Source: a bacterium
Lineage (GTDB): Bacteria; DYJV01; JALVYZ01
Assembly: GCA_027037705.1 (NCBI GenBank)
Contig: JALVYZ010000305.1
Span: forward strand, 1 to 26,370
Length of the DNA: 26,370 bases
Direction of reading: 5' to 3'
Part shown: piece by piece, positions 1 through 7,506 of the stretch
Position numbering within the stretch: position 1 is the first letter of the stretch
Layout: every line of letters begins with the position of its first letter
Position numbers and translations under genes: made by a program
The notes under the pieces: model-generated
The model's input: only the letters and a program-made list of their open reading frames with translations
Told to the model about the DNA's origin: nothing
Databases searched by the model: none

Positions 1-70
1 CCTATAGCCTTTCACCCATAGCCTATAGCCTAAATTAAAACTACCACCAACACTATCACTAACACTAAAT
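1..70. repeat. Heptamer (CCTATAG) then hexamer (CTAACA) word arrays
   Basis: Positions 1-35 read as five in-phase heptads: CCTATAG, CCTTTCA, CCCATAG, CCTATAG, CCTAAAT. Positions 41-70 read as five in-phase hexads: CTACCA, CCAACA, CTATCA, CTAACA, CTAAAT. The hexad family recurs at 24960-24989 and, inverted, at 14293-14316. The array ends directly against the stop codon (complement of 70-72) of the DUF3786 gene. It may extend beyond the left edge of the window. No coding potential is claimed. Confidence 0.8.
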
Positions 71-705
71 CAAAATAGCGATTTATAGTATTGAAAATTT
101 TTTATTCTTGAATTTGTTTCAACTACAACTCCCCAAACAAAGTCCTGCATAAAATGTTTGGTTAAAAGCTCATCAAATAGTATAGTTAAGGAAGGTGGGA
201 AATCTTCATCTCCTTTCCAATAAAGGTAGGCAATTTTAATTCCTTTTAAAGGCTCAAGATAAAAAGAATAATCTGCATGCTCAAGCTCTTTGCCATTAAA
301 ATAATTAACAATTTCTTTTAAATCTTCAATTGTTTTTACTGAGCTTAATACAAGCTCTTCTTTTAAAGAATGTACTGCTCTAAAAAATAGAGCCCAATCT
401 TCTCTAAATTTTGGAGAAATAAAATTATAAGTACTATGATTTTCAAAAATTTCTTTCTTTTTTATATAATTTAAAAGTATAGGATAAAAAGAATTTGGGA
501 CTTCAATATCTGCATTTAAAATTTTTATAGTTTTATCTTTTCCATTAACTTCGTATAATTCTTTTAAAAATTTTATTTCAAATTTTTTATCTATTCCTTC
601 CCATAATAAATCATCAATTGGGAAGTTTTGTTTTAAATAAAATATTTTACTACGCTGCGTCTGCTTTACAGCTTGATTTACAAGATTCACAAGATTTTGT
701 ATCAT
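70..705 (-). CDS. DUF3786 domain protein
   Basis: The protein matches my recollection of the DUF3786 family. Its C-terminal half has the characteristic acidic-Phe-Pro stretch (DEDFPPSLTILFDE) followed by an aromatic-rich HFMQDFVWG segment; the middle has a LLNYI...FISPKFREDW block. The family has no established function and occurs mostly in anaerobes. The start is uncertain. The conserved region begins at about NFPIDDLLW, just after the upstream FmdB stop, but no ATG, GTG or TTG lies in frame between that stop and the domain. I chose the ATG at 705, which overlaps the end of the FmdB gene by 56 nt; GTG at 690 is an alternative. That gives 211 residues. It is the last gene of the ssb/DUF167/FmdB group, and its stop abuts a hexamer array. 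Confidence 0.7.
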   Translation of the reverse strand: MIQNLVNLVNQAVKQTQRSKIFYLKQNFPIDDLLWEGIDKKFEIKFLKELYEVNGKDKTIKILNADIEVPNSFYPILLNYIKKKEIFENHSTYNFISPKFREDWALFFRAVHSLKEELVLSSVKTIEDLKEIVNYFNGKELEHADYSFYLEPLKGIKIAYLYWKGDEDFPPSLTILFDELLTKHFMQDFVWGVVVETNSRIKNFQYYKSLF

Positions 706-919
706 TTTTCTTACTTTCTTGTTTTTTGTTATTATTATTAGTTTTTGAATATCCGCTTTTATACCATCCATCACCTTTTAACAAAAATGTTGTACAGTTT
801 ATTAATCTTTTTACACTACCTTTACATTTTGGACATTCTTTTAATGGATCTTCAGTGATTCTCTGTACTATATCAAAATGATATCCACAGTCTTCACATA
901 GATACTCATAAGTTGGCAT
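650..919 (-). CDS. FmdB-family zinc ribbon protein
   Basis: This is a short zinc-ribbon protein of the FmdB/putative regulatory type (89 aa). It starts with the family signature MPTYEYLCEDCG, with Cys8/Cys11 and Cys29/Cys32 (CPKC) forming the likely zinc site. After about residue 55 the sequence becomes low-complexity (Asn/Lys/Ser), and it ends in a second Cys cluster (CESCKSSC), which is common in family members. The name comes from a formamidase regulator; the real role is unknown. The start overlaps the end of the DUF167 gene by 14 nt, and the 3' end overlaps the DUF3786 gene, so the three genes are probably co-translated. Confidence 0.9.
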   Translation of the reverse strand: MPTYEYLCEDCGYHFDIVQRITEDPLKECPKCKGSVKRLINCTTFLLKGDGWYKSGYSKTNNNNKKQESKKNDTKSCESCKSSCKADAA

Positions 920-1211
920 TTTCGACCTCCTGTAATTTTTTAATTATTGACTCATCAGAACCATCAATGGAAACTATTTTTTCCCTTGATTTATCCCCTT
1001 TTTCAATTTTAATTTTTGTTTTTGAAATATTTAATAATTTTGATAAAAATCTAATTAAATTTTTATTTGCTTTTCCATCAACAGCTGGTGAAGAAATTTT
1101 TATTTTTAATGAACTATTGTAAGTACCTGCTATTTCATCTCTTTTAGCATTTGGGTTAACATGTACTTTTAATAAAATTTTATTTTCTTTAACTTTAAAG
1201 AATTCATTCAT
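906..1211 (-). CDS. DUF167 (YggU-family) protein
   Basis: A 101-aa protein of the DUF167/UPF0235 family. The diagnostic blocks are V-x-P-N-A-K near residue 20, then KIKISSPAVDGKANKNLIRFLSK (about 33-55), and KIEKGDKSREK (about 67-77). The E. coli homologue YggU has a known alpha/beta structure but no firm function. No Shine-Dalgarno sequence precedes the ATG. Instead, a strong promoter-like pair sits so close that the mRNA would start about 3-4 nt before the ATG (see promoter at 1222-1249). Transcription could also read in from ssb 40 nt upstream. Confidence 0.88.
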   Translation of the reverse strand: MNEFFKVKENKILLKVHVNPNAKRDEIAGTYNSSLKIKISSPAVDGKANKNLIRFLSKLLNISKTKIKIEKGDKSREKIVSIDGSDESIIKKLQEVENANL

Positions 1212-1221
1212 TTTTGTGGAA

Positions 1222-1249
1222 AATATAAGAATTATTTTTTATTTGTCAA
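1222..1249 (-). promoter_or_regulatory. Sigma70-type promoter for DUF167/FmdB/DUF3786
   Basis: TTGACA (complement of 1244-1249), a 16-nt spacer, then TATATT (complement of 1222-1227). A start 6-8 nt further on would fall at about 1214-1216, with the ATG at 1211, so the transcript would be nearly leaderless. The motif is read by eye; activity is inferred. Confidence 0.55.
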
Positions 1250-1251
1250 TA

Positions 1252-1656
1252 TTAAAAAGGAATGTCATCGTCATTTATTGGTGTATCTTCAATAGTTGTT
1301 TCTTCTGGGGTAAAATCTTCTCCTTTTGAATCCAAAATAAAAAGATTATTTGCTACTATTTCAGTTGTCCATCTCTTATTTCCGTTTCTATCTTCCCATT
1401 GTCGAGTTCTCAATTTCCCTTCGACATAAACTTTCTTGCCTTTAGAATAATATTCTCCAACAATTTCTGCTAATTTACCAAACACAACAACTCTATGCCA
1501 TTCTGTTTGATTAATTTTTTCTCCAGATTTATTTGTATATGATTCATTTGTTGCAACTGTAAAGGTTGCAACAGGATTCCCATCTGGAGTATATCTTATC
1601 TCTGGATTTGCCCCCAATCTTCCTATTAATAGTACTTTATTTAATCCTCTACTCAT
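1252..1656 (-). CDS. ssb: Single-stranded DNA-binding protein
   Basis: SSB coats single-stranded DNA in replication, repair and recombination. The 134-aa product starts with the family-typical MSRGLNKVLLIGRLGANPEIRY. The OB-fold motifs follow (VATFTVATNESY, TEWHRVVVFGKLAEI, KGKKVYVEGKLRTRQWEDRNG), ending at about residue 110. A short acidic linker then leads to the DDDIPF tip that recruits partner proteins. The length is short for SSB because the disordered linker is only about 20 residues. The ATG overlaps the stop of the upstream zinc-ribbon gene (ATGA), so translation is coupled. Confidence 0.97.
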   Translation of the reverse strand: MSRGLNKVLLIGRLGANPEIRYTPDGNPVATFTVATNESYTNKSGEKINQTEWHRVVVFGKLAEIVGEYYSKGKKVYVEGKLRTRQWEDRNGNKRWTTEIVANNLFILDSKGEDFTPEETTIEDTPINDDDIPF

Positions 1657-1961
1657 TTATCCTCTTCGAATCTTGTTTGTTCCAATAATTTTGTGATGCT
1701 AATCCCTTCTTCTTCCTCTTCTTCTGTATCTTCTTCTTTAAAAACATCTTTTATTGAAAGTTCTTGCTCTTCTTGTATAACTTTTTCTTCTTTTTTTTCT
1801 TCTTCTTTTTCAATAATTTCTGGTAAAAGATAATTATTATTTTTTGTTAAATTGTAATCAATAATATTTAAACTTTCTTTTATTTCTGTAAATGATGTTT
1901 TACATTTAGGACAATCATCAAAATGATCAAATGTAATAAATCCACATTTTCTACATTTCAT
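1653..1961 (-). CDS. Small acidic zinc-ribbon protein
   Basis: A 102-aa protein not assigned to a named family. The N-terminus has a rubredoxin-like CxxC (Cys3, Cys6) and a second CPKC pair at about residues 17-20, spaced for one zinc ribbon. The rest is very rich in Glu/Lys (an acidic stretch near residues 50-85), likely disordered or coiled, ending in a short hydrophobic-acidic segment. It is co-translated with ssb through a 4-nt overlap, so a link to DNA metabolism is possible, but that rests on context only. No good Shine-Dalgarno precedes the ATG. Confidence 0.75.
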   Translation of the reverse strand: MKCRKCGFITFDHFDDCPKCKTSFTEIKESLNIIDYNLTKNNNYLLPEIIEKEEEKKEEKVIQEEQELSIKDVFKEEDTEEEEEEGISITKLLEQTRFEEDK

Positions 1962-2039
1962 AATTTTTTCTTAATAATAAAGTTATTTTTAGTCAAGTTT
2001 TTTTTTTAAATATTTTAAAATATATGTTAAATAAAAAAT

Positions 2040-2570
2040 ATGTTAAATTCTAAAAAATTATTTATCTATTTTTCAGTAATATTTTCTCTATCACTAATAG
2101 CAATAATTTTATTAATGTCAAAATCAGATGATAAATTAAATAAAGAGAGTAAAGCATATGTAGATAATGTTCTTCCTGTTATTTTAAAGAATTTAGATGA
2201 AAAAACTTTCTTAAAATTTGCTGCTCCTGAATTAATTAAGGCAGTACCAGAAGAAAAATTTAAAGAAATTTTCAAAATTTACAAAAAACTTGGTAAATTT
2301 GAAAAATATATTGGCTCTAAAGGAAAGGCAAAAAAATCATTTACTTTAAAGGGTAAAAAATGGATTTATGCAAATTACATTGCACTTGCAAAATTTTCAA
2401 ATGGTGATGCTAAAATAAAATTAACAATCATTAAAGAAAAAAATAATTGGTTTATTTATTATTTTAAAATATCATCAAAAGCTTTTAACTCCATTGATAA
2501 TCAAAGTGACAATAAAAGTTATAAGTCAACTTTCTTATTCATGTATAATGATTTAAAAAGCCATTCGTAG
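2040..2570 (+). CDS. Membrane-anchored hypothetical protein
   Basis: A 176-aa protein with one N-terminal membrane segment (about residues 8-26, hydrophobic after a Lys-containing start) and no lipobox. The remainder is likely extracytoplasmic: helical at about 38-85 (YVDNVLPVILKNLDE...), then a beta-rich part (GKKWIYANYIALAKFSNGDAKIKLTIIKEKNNWFIYYFKI). That resembles small cystatin-like-fold periplasmic proteins in which a short helix pair packs on a curved sheet. I recall similar uncharacterised proteins in proteobacteria but cannot name the family. No Shine-Dalgarno precedes the ATG. Its last 52 nt overlap the 3' end of the DUF3141 gene on the other strand. Confidence 0.7.
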   Translation: MLNSKKLFIYFSVIFSLSLIAIILLMSKSDDKLNKESKAYVDNVLPVILKNLDEKTFLKFAAPELIKAVPEEKFKEIFKIYKKLGKFEKYIGSKGKAKKSFTLKGKKWIYANYIALAKFSNGDAKIKLTIIKEKNNWFIYYFKISSKAFNSIDNQSDNKSYKSTFLFMYNDLKSHS

Positions 2571-4381
2571 TAATTGTCTCTTACTTCTCTAAATGAATCT
2601 AAAAATGTTACTATATTATTAGAAATTTTCTCTTCTGTTACTTTAAAAAAGTTATTTTTATCTACTGGTTGTCTATTTTTTCTAATAAATTCTCCAATAT
2701 ATTCAAAATATTTCATAAATGGATTTATTTTGTCTGAATAAATTATCCTAAAAAATCTATCTGGGTGAATCCATTTTAAAAATTCTGCTGTGGCTTCAGT
2801 TACAAATGGTCTAATGAATGGTCTAATATAATTTTCGTAAAAGTATCTATTTGCTTTAGAAACAAATCTTACATATTCAAAATCATCTTTATCATAATCT
2901 AATCTAATATCATCTATATCTTTTTCAATAAATTCCACTTTAAATTTTTTCTTACCTGTAGTTTCATCAGTAGTTTCGCCAATTATTTTCATCTGATATA
3001 ATCCTGGTTCTAATTTTCTTATTTCTTCTATATGTTGAATTATCGCTCTGTGCTCTCTATTTATCACCTTTCCTGAGACAAAGATCCCTAAATGTCCAAC
3101 ATCTGGATGAATTAAATATATAATTCTCTGCCCATGTTTTTTTAGTTCTTCTGTTGTTTTATACACTTCACAAATCCACTGCAAAGCCTGTTCAGGAGGG
3201 GAAATATTGTCACCTTCTGAAGCAAAAATTACCATTGGTTCTTTAATTTTTCTTAAGTCAATAACATTACCATAAGGGTCTCTCATTTCTCCTCTTTCAA
3301 GTTTATTACCAATAAAAAGATTATTAACAATTGCAACAATTTCTTCTTCATTGAAAAAATAAAAACCTGTCCACCATCTTTCAAAGTCAAGATATCTCTG
3401 TTCTTCTTTATCAATATTATGAAATACATTAAATTCCTTTTTCCAAAAAGTATTAGCAGGATTTAGCATTTCAAAATTAAATACCAACCAAGCACCATCA
3501 AATTTCCCATTTCCAAGGTCAGATAGTAACATTGTCATCCATACTCCACCAGTTAAACCTCCAGCTACTCTCATTGGGTTTACAAGTTCTCTTCCTGCCC
3601 AATAGGACATTGGAGTTCCATTTACAACAATTGGACCTGTAATATCAGGTTTTGTTGCAGCAACCATTGATACAAGCCAACCAGCTTGACAATTAGCATA
3701 GATAACCGGTGGATTATCTGGGTGTAAATCGTGCATAACATCAATAAAAGTTAAGATAGCTTCACCAACATCTTCAAGGGTTTGTCCTTCACATGGCTCT
3801 GGGAAAAATCCCACAAGGTAGCATTGATGACCTTCTAACATTGCGATTCCTGCTTCAGAATTTTCTTTAAAAGCGCCAATCCCAGGACCATGACCAGCTC
3901 TTGGATCAAAAATCATTATTGGTCTTTTATTTGGGTCAATTTTAACACCTTTAGGAGGTATAATTTTATAGAGGATGTAATTTGCGGGCTTTTCAAAACC
4001 TCTTGCATCAATAACTTCTTCATATTTAAAATAAATTAAAGGTGGCATACCAGCTTGATAATGTTCTAACATAATATTGCCACGTTTTCTTAAAACATCT
4101 ATAAAAAGAAAATATCTTTGCCAGAAATCTATTAAATAATCTATAAACTCTTTATAATCATCAAAAATATCCTTCATTGAATCAGAAACAATTTTGCTAT
4201 AGTAATCTCTTAATTTTTGATCAAAAAAAGGATTCTTTATGTAATTATTTAAATGTTCAATAATTTCTATAGGAGATGATATATCCTTTGGATAAATTTT
4301 TGAAAATTCATTAAGGAAGTTTTTCCAGAAATTACCATATTGTTGAAACATAAAGTCAAATAAATTACTATAATTAAACAT
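2519..4381 (-). CDS. DUF3141 alpha/beta-hydrolase (PHA-synthase-like)
   Basis: A 620-aa protein of the DUF3141 family, distant relatives of polyhydroxyalkanoate synthases. Residues 1-100 are helical. The hydrolase core runs from about 135 to 440: an RAGHGPGIGAF loop (161-171), the nucleophile elbow YANCQAGW with Cys231 where esterases have Ser, a candidate acid Asp391 (FASEGDNISPP), and a candidate general base His430 (HPDVGHLGIFVSG). A helical C-terminal region of about 180 residues follows. A Cys nucleophile is typical of PHA synthases, but this family's substrate is not established. The start has a good AGGAGG ribosome site. It is transcribed alone, divergently from the 148-aa gene. Confidence 0.85.
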   Translation of the reverse strand: MFNYSNLFDFMFQQYGNFWKNFLNEFSKIYPKDISSPIEIIEHLNNYIKNPFFDQKLRDYYSKIVSDSMKDIFDDYKEFIDYLIDFWQRYFLFIDVLRKRGNIMLEHYQAGMPPLIYFKYEEVIDARGFEKPANYILYKIIPPKGVKIDPNKRPIMIFDPRAGHGPGIGAFKENSEAGIAMLEGHQCYLVGFFPEPCEGQTLEDVGEAILTFIDVMHDLHPDNPPVIYANCQAGWLVSMVAATKPDITGPIVVNGTPMSYWAGRELVNPMRVAGGLTGGVWMTMLLSDLGNGKFDGAWLVFNFEMLNPANTFWKKEFNVFHNIDKEEQRYLDFERWWTGFYFFNEEEIVAIVNNLFIGNKLERGEMRDPYGNVIDLRKIKEPMVIFASEGDNISPPEQALQWICEVYKTTEELKKHGQRIIYLIHPDVGHLGIFVSGKVINREHRAIIQHIEEIRKLEPGLYQMKIIGETTDETTGKKKFKVEFIEKDIDDIRLDYDKDDFEYVRFVSKANRYFYENYIRPFIRPFVTEATAEFLKWIHPDRFFRIIYSDKINPFMKYFEYIGEFIRKNRQPVDKNNFFKVTEEKISNNIVTFLDSFREVRDNYYEWLFKSLYMNKKVDL

Positions 4382-4411
4382 ATTTATTCCTCCTATAATT
4401 TGTCATAATTT

Positions 4412-4439
4412 ATAATAGTTTTATTTTAAAAAAATTCAA
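4412..4439 (-). promoter_or_regulatory. Promoter for the DUF3141 gene
   Basis: TTGAAT (complement of 4434-4439), a 16-nt spacer, then TATTAT (complement of 4412-4417), about 30 nt upstream of the ATG at 4381. Five of six bases match the -10 consensus. Seen by eye only. Confidence 0.5.
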
Positions 4440-4472
4440 TATACTTTTTAATAATAAAAGTAAATATAAAAC

Positions 4473-4501
4473 TTGACTTTAATTAGTTAATATGATATTA
4501 G
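4473..4501 (+). promoter_or_regulatory. Promoter for the 148-aa gene
   Basis: TTGACT at 4473-4478, a 17-nt spacer, then TATTAG at 4496-4501. The ribosome site AAAGGAGG follows at about 4515-4522 and the ATG at 4531. It faces away from the DUF3141 promoter within the same 150-nt gap. Confidence 0.45.
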
Positions 4502-4530
4502 TAATTATTATCATAAAGGAGGTGTTAATT

Positions 4531-4977
4531 ATGTGTATGGAAATTAAAATTAAATGTAATTGTGGTAAAGAAGAGGTGAGATTTAATTTAAAAAATAATA
4601 TTATGCCAGTGGAAACTATTGAGAAAATTTATTGTCCTGAGGAGTCAAGAAATATTAATTTTAATGAAAAAACAATGATAAATGATAATGGATGGATAAT
4701 TGAATATAATATGGATGTTGCAAAGTATATTGGAAGCAAAATGTTAAATATATCTCCAGATGAGATTACACCAGAATTTCTATTTGATGAAGGTTATATA
4801 ACTTGGAAAGAATTATATCCTGGTGAGCAAAAAGATAGTCAAAAAGAGAGAGAAAGATTACAAAATCTTGCTAAGACTGATAGAAAAAAATATTTTCAAG
4901 AGATCAGAAATTGGGCAAATGAAAGAATGAAAAGATTAAAAGAACAAGGATGGCGAAAAGCTCAGGCTGCTGTTTAG
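4531..4977 (+). CDS. Uncharacterised 148-aa protein with CxC motif
   Basis: The start at 4531 is set by a near-perfect AAAGGAGGTG six nucleotides upstream; a longer frame opening at 4492 would place that ribosome site inside the gene. The N-terminus is MCMEIKIKCNCG, with Cys2, Cys9 and Cys11, and a further Cys near residue 36 (YCPEE), perhaps an incomplete zinc ribbon. A DNGWIIEYNMDVAKYIG block and then EFLFDEGYITWKELYP follow. The C-terminal 50 residues are charged and helical, ending WRKAQAAV. I recall similar uncharacterised proteins from sulfate-reducer-like bacteria but no function. It is divergent to the DUF3141 gene, so shared regulation is possible. Confidence 0.75.
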   Translation: MCMEIKIKCNCGKEEVRFNLKNNIMPVETIEKIYCPEESRNINFNEKTMINDNGWIIEYNMDVAKYIGSKMLNISPDEITPEFLFDEGYITWKELYPGEQKDSQKERERLQNLAKTDRKKYFQEIRNWANERMKRLKEQGWRKAQAAV

Positions 4978-5040
4978 AAAGGAGTGAATGTTGAAGGAGA
5001 GAGTGGTTGTTAACCTTCCTCCTTCTGCTTTCTAACTTTT
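4974..5040 (+). terminator. Nested hairpin terminator at the stop codon
   Basis: Inverted arms nest from outside in: TTAGAAAG (4974-4981) with CTTTCTAA (5028-5035), GAAGGAG (4993-4999) with CTCCTTC (5019-5025), and GGTT with AACC around a GTT loop (5005-5015). A T-rich run follows (CTTTTAATAAATTTTT). The outer arm includes the stop codon at 4975-4977. The position between convergent genes fits a terminator for the plus-strand gene. Confidence 0.6.
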
Positions 5041-5063
5041 AATAAATTTTTAAAGTTTACCCA

Positions 5064-5105
5064 CTACGAAACACGCATCACGAATCCCTGACCACAATTC
5101 ACGAA
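5064..5105. repeat. Heptamer array of the ACGAA family
   Basis: Six in-phase heptads: CTACGAA, ACACGCA, TCACGAA, TCCCTGA, CCACAAT, TCACGAA. The last one contains the complement of the miaA stop codon (5099-5101), so the array runs into the end of that gene. The same family recurs at 14344-14371 (inverted) and 20322-20370. Confidence 0.75.
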
Positions 5106-6004
5106 TTCAAAAATTTTTCAATTTTTTCCTTTGCGTTTTCAAAGTTATTAATCCAGTTAATATCAGATTCCTTTTTAAACCAGGTAATTTGCCTTTTGGC
5201 ATATTTCCTTGTATTTTGTTTTATTAATTCAATAGCCTGTTTTTTTCTTAATTTACCTTCTAAATATTGTTTAATCTCTCTATAACCTATACCTTGCATA
5301 GGTCTTGAGTTACTGTAACCTTTTTTTATTAAGTCCTCTGTTTCTTCTATAAGGCCCATCTCAATCATTTTATCAACTCTTTTATTTATCTTTTCATACA
5401 ATTTTTCTCTATCAAATTTTATTGCAATTTTAATATAATCATATCTTTTTTGAGAAAATTTATGTTTTTCTCTTTCAGCAGAAATTAATTTTCCAGTTCT
5501 ATAATAATAGTCAAGTGCCCTAACTATCCTATATAAATCATTTTTATTTATTTTTTCCCATGCTTTAAAGTCTATAAGCTTCAATTTTGTGGATATATAA
5601 TCATATCCATAATTTTCAGCAATATTTTTTAATTTCTCTCTAAAATTAATTTTTTCGTTTTCTTCTTCAAATATCCCAAAAAGTAAACATTTTATATATA
5701 AACCTGTACCACCTACAATTAACGGAATTTTACCTTTTTTCGTTATTTCTTCAATTTTATTGTCTGCATCTTCAACAAATTTCATTACTGAATATGAGTT
5801 ATCATCAGGTTCAACATAGCTTAAAAGATGATGGGGATATTTCTGTATAATTTCTTTTGATGGCTTGGCTGTCCCTATATCAAAATATTTATAAACTTGC
5901 ATTGAATCAGAGTTAACTATTTCACAGTTAAATTCGTCAGCTATTTTTAAAGATAAATCAGATTTGCCAGTTGCTGTGGGTCCAGTTAAAATTATGATTT
6001 TCAT
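5099..6004 (-). CDS. miaA: tRNA dimethylallyltransferase MiaA
   Basis: Transfers a dimethylallyl group to N6 of A37 in tRNAs reading UNN codons. The 301-aa protein has the P-loop GPTATGKS (residues 8-15), the NSDSMQVYKY block (31-40) with the DIGTAKP motif next to it, the VGGTGLY motif (97-103), RIVRALDYY (159-167) and the C-terminal RQITWF (271-276). All are standard for MiaA, and the length is normal. The ATG directly follows the stop of the aminopeptidase gene with no ribosome site of its own, so translation probably depends on coupling. It is the last gene of the polyamine operon. Its last codons and stop lie in a heptamer array. Confidence 0.97.
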   Translation of the reverse strand: MKIIILTGPTATGKSDLSLKIADEFNCEIVNSDSMQVYKYFDIGTAKPSKEIIQKYPHHLLSYVEPDDNSYSVMKFVEDADNKIEEITKKGKIPLIVGGTGLYIKCLLFGIFEEENEKINFREKLKNIAENYGYDYISTKLKLIDFKAWEKINKNDLYRIVRALDYYYRTGKLISAEREKHKFSQKRYDYIKIAIKFDREKLYEKINKRVDKMIEMGLIEETEDLIKKGYSNSRPMQGIGYREIKQYLEGKLRKKQAIELIKQNTRKYAKRQITWFKKESDINWINNFENAKEKIEKFLNS

Positions 6005-7129
6005 TTAAAAAATAGGTTTGCCATTATCTATTATTTTTATTGAATTAAATTTAGAATAAAAAATCTCTACTGTTGGTTTAGAAATTATGTAATCTTCATG
6101 AAAATTTGCTTTTATATTGCCGCCAAATGATGAATTATCTCCAAAGGCTAAGTGAATTGTTCCATAGATTTTTTCAGCTTCTAAAATATTGAAATAATCC
6201 ACTGCTTGGGAATTTATTCCAATACCAAATTCAGCTAATTTATTATTATTTTCTCCTTGAGAAAATTTTTCATTTAACTTTTTTTTATAAGAGTCATCAC
6301 CTTGAATGTGGACAACTTCTCCATTGCTTAACCATAAAGTTAACGGAGATTCTAATTTAAAAGTAGGAGCATATTCAATTACTATTTTCCCATCTGCAGT
6401 TCCTTCGACTGGTGCTACGAAAACTTCACCAGCTGGTAAATTAGAAAATGAACCTTTAAATGTTAAGTCTCCTGTATCCTCAATAAATTCTCTATTTTTC
6501 ACTGAAAATCTTAAATATGTGCCATTTTCTGACTTAACAATTACAGTTTCAGCTCCTTTTAGTTTTTCTTTTAAAAATTCTGCTCTTTTTTTTAAAATAG
6601 ATAAATCTTCCTGTAATGCTGTATAAAACATTTCTTCTTTAAATAGAGGCATACTGCAATATCTTGCCCCAAAAATTTCTGTTAATAATTTTCTGAATAA
6701 TGTATGGCTTGTTGAATAGTAAGGGAGTGCTATAACAACATCTGGGACTTCATTAGCATTTTTTATAATTTCATAAATTAATTTCTTTTCTTCTTCATTT
6801 ATACTTTTATCAGTAATTTTTTTAAATAATTTTTTTTTATTTAAATCTTTTATAACTTTTTCACCAAATACTATTTTCCATAATTCTTCTGGAGGTTCTT
6901 TTCCATGACCACATAGAGAAGGGTAATAGGTAAAGTTAACTTTTGAGGTAAAATTTTTTGAACATTCTGTGAATAAAAGTGCAATTTCAAAAAGATTAGA
7001 ATTAGCGGTTATATCCTCACATCTTTTACAATCATCAGTAAATATTAATATTTTTTCGTTTTCTTTTAAGGCAATATTATTTTTTAGTATTTTATTAATT
7101 GCTTTTTGAGCAAAATTTTTATCTTTCAT
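6005..7129 (-). CDS. M29-like metallo-aminopeptidase
   Basis: The 374-aa protein fits the thermophilic aminopeptidase group (peptidase family M29, COG2309). Recognisable parts are NLPAGEVFVAPVEGTADG with Glu235, the second candidate metal ligand Glu300 in LAEFGIGIN, the KIYGTIHLAFGDN segment with His326, and His344/Asp346 in FHEDYII. These correspond to the two-metal site of M29 enzymes. The N-terminal half (about 1-190) is less conserved. It presumably releases N-terminal residues from cytosolic peptides. The ATG overlaps the dksA stop by one base (TAATG), so it is in the same operon. Confidence 0.85.
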   Translation of the reverse strand: MKDKNFAQKAINKILKNNIALKENEKILIFTDDCKRCEDITANSNLFEIALLFTECSKNFTSKVNFTYYPSLCGHGKEPPEELWKIVFGEKVIKDLNKKKLFKKITDKSINEEEKKLIYEIIKNANEVPDVVIALPYYSTSHTLFRKLLTEIFGARYCSMPLFKEEMFYTALQEDLSILKKRAEFLKEKLKGAETVIVKSENGTYLRFSVKNREFIEDTGDLTFKGSFSNLPAGEVFVAPVEGTADGKIVIEYAPTFKLESPLTLWLSNGEVVHIQGDDSYKKKLNEKFSQGENNNKLAEFGIGINSQAVDYFNILEAEKIYGTIHLAFGDNSSFGGNIKANFHEDYIISKPTVEIFYSKFNSIKIIDNGKPIF

Positions 7130-7494
7130 TAATGTTTATTTTTCTTTTCTAATTCTTCCTGTTCTTCTTTGCATGAAATACACAAAGTTGCCACAGGGCG
7201 AGCTTCAAGTCTCTTTTCTTCTATTTCACATCCACATTCTTCGCAAATTCCATAAGTCCCATTATCAATTTTTTTAAGAGACTCTTCAATTTTATTCAAT
7301 AATTTCATTTCTCTGTCGCGAATTCTCATTATAAATGCTTTATCTATTTCATCAGCAGCAGCATCAACAACATCCTTTGTTTCATCTTTGTCAACATAAA
7401 TATCGCCTTTTTTTAATTTTTCAATTTTCTCAATTATTCTCTTTTTTTCTTTTAGTAATAATTGTCTGAAATATTCAAGTTTTTCCTTTTTCAA
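7129..7494 (-). CDS. dksA: DksA/TraR-family transcription factor, TTG start
   Basis: A 121-aa DksA-like protein that would bind the RNA polymerase secondary channel and work with ppGpp. Two helices form the coiled coil (about 1-75); its tip keeps two acidic residues (Asp41, Asp44 in DVVDAA) at the place of the E. coli DPAD tip. The zinc finger is C84-x2-C87 with C105-x2-C108. The start is TTG at 7494: no other in-frame start exists before the domain, and GAAAGGAG sits 6 nt upstream, overlapping the speB stop. The weak start codon may keep its level below that of the polyamine enzymes. It is co-transcribed with speB upstream and the aminopeptidase downstream. Confidence 0.9.
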   Translation of the reverse strand: MKKEKLEYFRQLLLKEKKRIIEKIEKLKKGDIYVDKDETKDVVDAAADEIDKAFIMRIRDREMKLLNKIEESLKKIDNGTYGICEECGCEIEEKRLEARPVATLCISCKEEQEELEKKNKH

Positions 7495-7506
7495 GGGAAA
7501 CTCCTT

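Noticed and set aside
618-881. Plus-strand open frame opposite FmdB
   Set aside because: It mirrors the FmdB gene, which has clear zinc-ribbon motifs, and has no ribosome site.
4492-4530. Longer N-terminus for the 148-aa protein
   Set aside because: It would consist of a hydrophobic Ile-rich stretch encoded by the promoter and ribosome site; the AAAGGAGG fixes the start at 4531.
5060-5110. Possible tRNA T-arm (ACGAATCCC)
   Set aside because: The bases fall in the 7-nt array; no acceptor stem, anticodon arm or D-arm can be built around them.
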